64,000 nucleotides of DNA from contig JACKQE010000001.1 in assembly GCA_024233005.1 (NCBI GenBank), positions 868,001 through 932,000 of the forward strand. Reading direction: 5' to 3'. Origin of the DNA: Akkermansiaceae bacterium. GTDB taxonomy: Bacteria; Verrucomicrobiota; Verrucomicrobiia; Verrucomicrobiales; DEV007. The stretch's first letter is position 1; each line of letters opens with the position of its first letter. The position numbers and the translations under genes were made by a program. Shown piece after piece: positions 62,757 to 64,000 of the stretch. The notes below the pieces were generated by a model, which was not told where the DNA came from, made no database searches, and saw only the letters and a program-made list of their open reading frames with translations.

Positions 62757-64000
62757 GGCAGGAGAACAAACTCGTTACAATTGAAAAGGGCCCGACAGAG
62801 CGTCGGCAATCCCTCGGCGGTTACCACTTGGGCGGCATCGTTGGTTTCTACGGGGTCAGGCTCACGGCACAAGGCGAGCAGGTAGGCCCGCCGGATCTGC
62901 CCGGGAATGTCAGAACCTGCCTCGCCTTCGATCCGTTTGGCGAACGCTTCCGATTCGTCGAGGGTGAATCGGCTGTTGAAGAGATTCAACGCCTGGATCG
63001 GGGTCGTGGACTGGCGGCGCCGCGAAACGCTTTGGCCCGCGTCGGGACAGTCGAAGGCGCCGAACACGGATTCCCGCTCCATGCGGACCTTGTGGGCGTA
63101 GATCATACGGCGCAATCCATCACCGCTGAAGGATTCCACTGGCGGAAAGCCGCTCAATCCGCCTCGTGACTTGAAAAGATCGAAACCCGGACCGCCGGTC
63201 TTCAGATCCAGCCTCCCACTCATCGCGAGCATGGAGTCGCGGATTGTCTCGGCCTCCAACCGCCGCGCGGGAAAGCGCCAAAGCAACCGCACATCGGCAT
63301 CTTTGGCTTGCGCGGCCGGATCGATGTGTCCGGACTGACGATAGGTGGCAGACAGGGTGATCAGCCGGTGCAGATGTTTCACGGACCAGCCTGACCGGAT
63401 GAATTCCGTGGCCAACCAGTCGAGCAAGCCGGGATGTGAAGGCTTCGTACCGGCATGGCCAAAATCGTTGGAACTGTCCACTAACCCGATCCCAAAATGC
63501 CCCTGCCAGATGCGGTTGACCATGACCCGGGCGGTCAGGGGATTCTCCGGGCGTGCGATCCAATCGGCCAGGGCAAGGCGTCGTGCGGACTCAGGGGCAT
63601 CCTTCGGCAAGGTGAGATCACCCAGAGCGGCCACAACGGCGGGACTGACTTCTTCTTTCGGCTGCTCGGGATCGCCCCGGTTGAGCAGATGCATCGGTTC
63701 AGGTGCTTTGAACTTTCCCGCATACACCATCTGCGCATCGCCAAGAGCTGCGATCCGGGCCTCGAGGGATTTCTTTTCCTCCAACAATTGACTGGCTTGA
63801 TTCGTCTCCTCGGGATCGAGTCCGGTGAGGGAAAACGCCGCGGGCTTTTGCACCGCGGGATCATACGGTGATCGGTCGCTTGGATCAGCCACGACCCGCC
63901 ATTCTCCGGAATTGCTGGCCACTTCGATGACATAATCAAGAGGCAACCGGTCTTTGAGTTTGCCCTCCCGATCCCGTCCCCAGCTGATGCGCTCGATGGT
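62753..64000 (-). CDS. DUF1553 (PSD1) protein, 3' part
   Basis: The frame stays open to the right edge, so only the C-terminal 415 residues are present; the true start lies outside. DUF1553 hallmarks are LALADWIARPENPLTARVMV, NRIWQGHFGIGLVDSSNDFG, LHRLITLSATYRQS, RRLEAETIRDSMLAMSGRLD and ESVFGAFDCPDAGQSVSRR, followed by TTPIQALNLFNS. Complete proteins usually carry an N-terminal cytochrome c-like and DUF1549 domain. Together with the overlapping DUF1501 gene this is the standard two-gene unit of PVC bacteria. The role may be in extracellular glycan processing; unproven. Confidence 0.93.
   Translation of the reverse strand, partial: TIERISWGRDREGKLKDRLPLDYVIEVASNSGEWRVVADPSDRSPYDPAVQKPAAFSLTGLDPEETNQASQLLEEKKSLEARIAALGDAQMVYAGKFKAPEPMHLLNRGDPEQPKEEVSPAVVAALGDLTLPKDAPESARRLALADWIARPENPLTARVMVNRIWQGHFGIGLVDSSNDFGHAGTKPSHPGLLDWLATEFIRSGWSVKHLHRLITLSATYRQSGHIDPAAQAKDADVRLLWRFPARRLEAETIRDSMLAMSGRLDLKTGGPGFDLFKSRGGLSGFPPVESFSGDGLRRMIYAHKVRMERESVFGAFDCPDAGQSVSRRRQSTTPIQALNLFNSRFTLDESEAFAKRIEGEAGSDIPGQIRRAYLLALCREPDPVETNDAAQVVTAEGLPTLCRALFNCNEFVLLP

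Noticed and set aside
1..64000. CRISPR arrays, rRNA and tRNA genes
   Set aside because: No regularly spaced repeats, no rRNA sequence and no tRNA cloverleaf were recognised by eye; a tRNAscan run would be decisive for tRNAs.

Overview
The window is about 60% GC with tightly packed genes on both strands. Its gene set fits a heterotrophic member of the Verrucomicrobiota (PVC group). The main evidence is paired planctomycete/verrucomicrobial families (a DUF1552 protein, a DUF1587/1595/1592/1588/1585 c-type cytochrome protein, a DUF1501-DUF1553 pair), an SHD1-domain secreted protein, several carbohydrate acetylesterases, a giant Ser/Thr kinase carrying SUMF1 modules, and a general lack of Shine-Dalgarno sequences. 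The phylum is inferred from families; there is no rRNA gene in the window.

Layout. 1-4.7 kb: end of a DUF1552 gene, an ankyrin-repeat exported protein and two secreted esterases (an alpha/beta hydrolase and an SGNH+SASA fusion). 4.8-9.5 kb: a soluble histidine-kinase-like protein, an AmgK-like sugar kinase, GlgE maltosyltransferase and a HAD phosphatase, meeting a SNF2 helicase (9.5-13.0 kb, minus) end to end. 13.3-16.1 kb: a TolQ / TolA-TonB-like / TolB cluster without TolR. 16.1-22.0 kb (minus): dacA-like, 6-phosphofructokinase, Lrp/AsnC regulator, aminotransferase, sugar nucleotidyltransferase and a membrane VWA protein. 22.3-25.6 kb (minus): small HTH protein, NagB fused to a degenerate LmbE domain, and an FHA-class III cyclase. 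25.8-27.2 kb: lipoprotein polysaccharide deacetylase.

27.8-40.2 kb is a respiratory complex I operon, nuoDEFGHIJKLMN, lacking nuoA, nuoB and nuoC; a perfect CRP-type palindrome lies about 100 bp upstream. 40.3-45.7 kb: SHD1 protein, MOSC protein, SurA-like chaperone, ammonium transporter (with a strong sigma-54 promoter match and a terminator) and a cystathionine synthase/lyase. 46.0-51.8 kb: a 1906-residue Ser/Thr kinase with three SUMF1 modules, an RCC1-like region and a DUF1080-like domain, bracketed by a 72-bp direct repeat; an IS91-family transposase remnant follows.

53.0-64.0 kb: a DUF1592-type cytochrome c protein, glutaredoxin, SpoU methyltransferase, hexose-6-phosphate mutarotase, YcbB-like L,D-transpeptidase, sialate O-acetylesterase, DUF1501 protein and a DUF1553 protein cut by the right edge. 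Together the window encodes glycan deacetylation and uptake-linked envelope functions, glycogen/alpha-glucan and amino-sugar metabolism, cell-wall remodelling, and a proton-pumping NADH dehydrogenase. No tRNA, rRNA, CRISPR array or intact insertion sequence was recognised.
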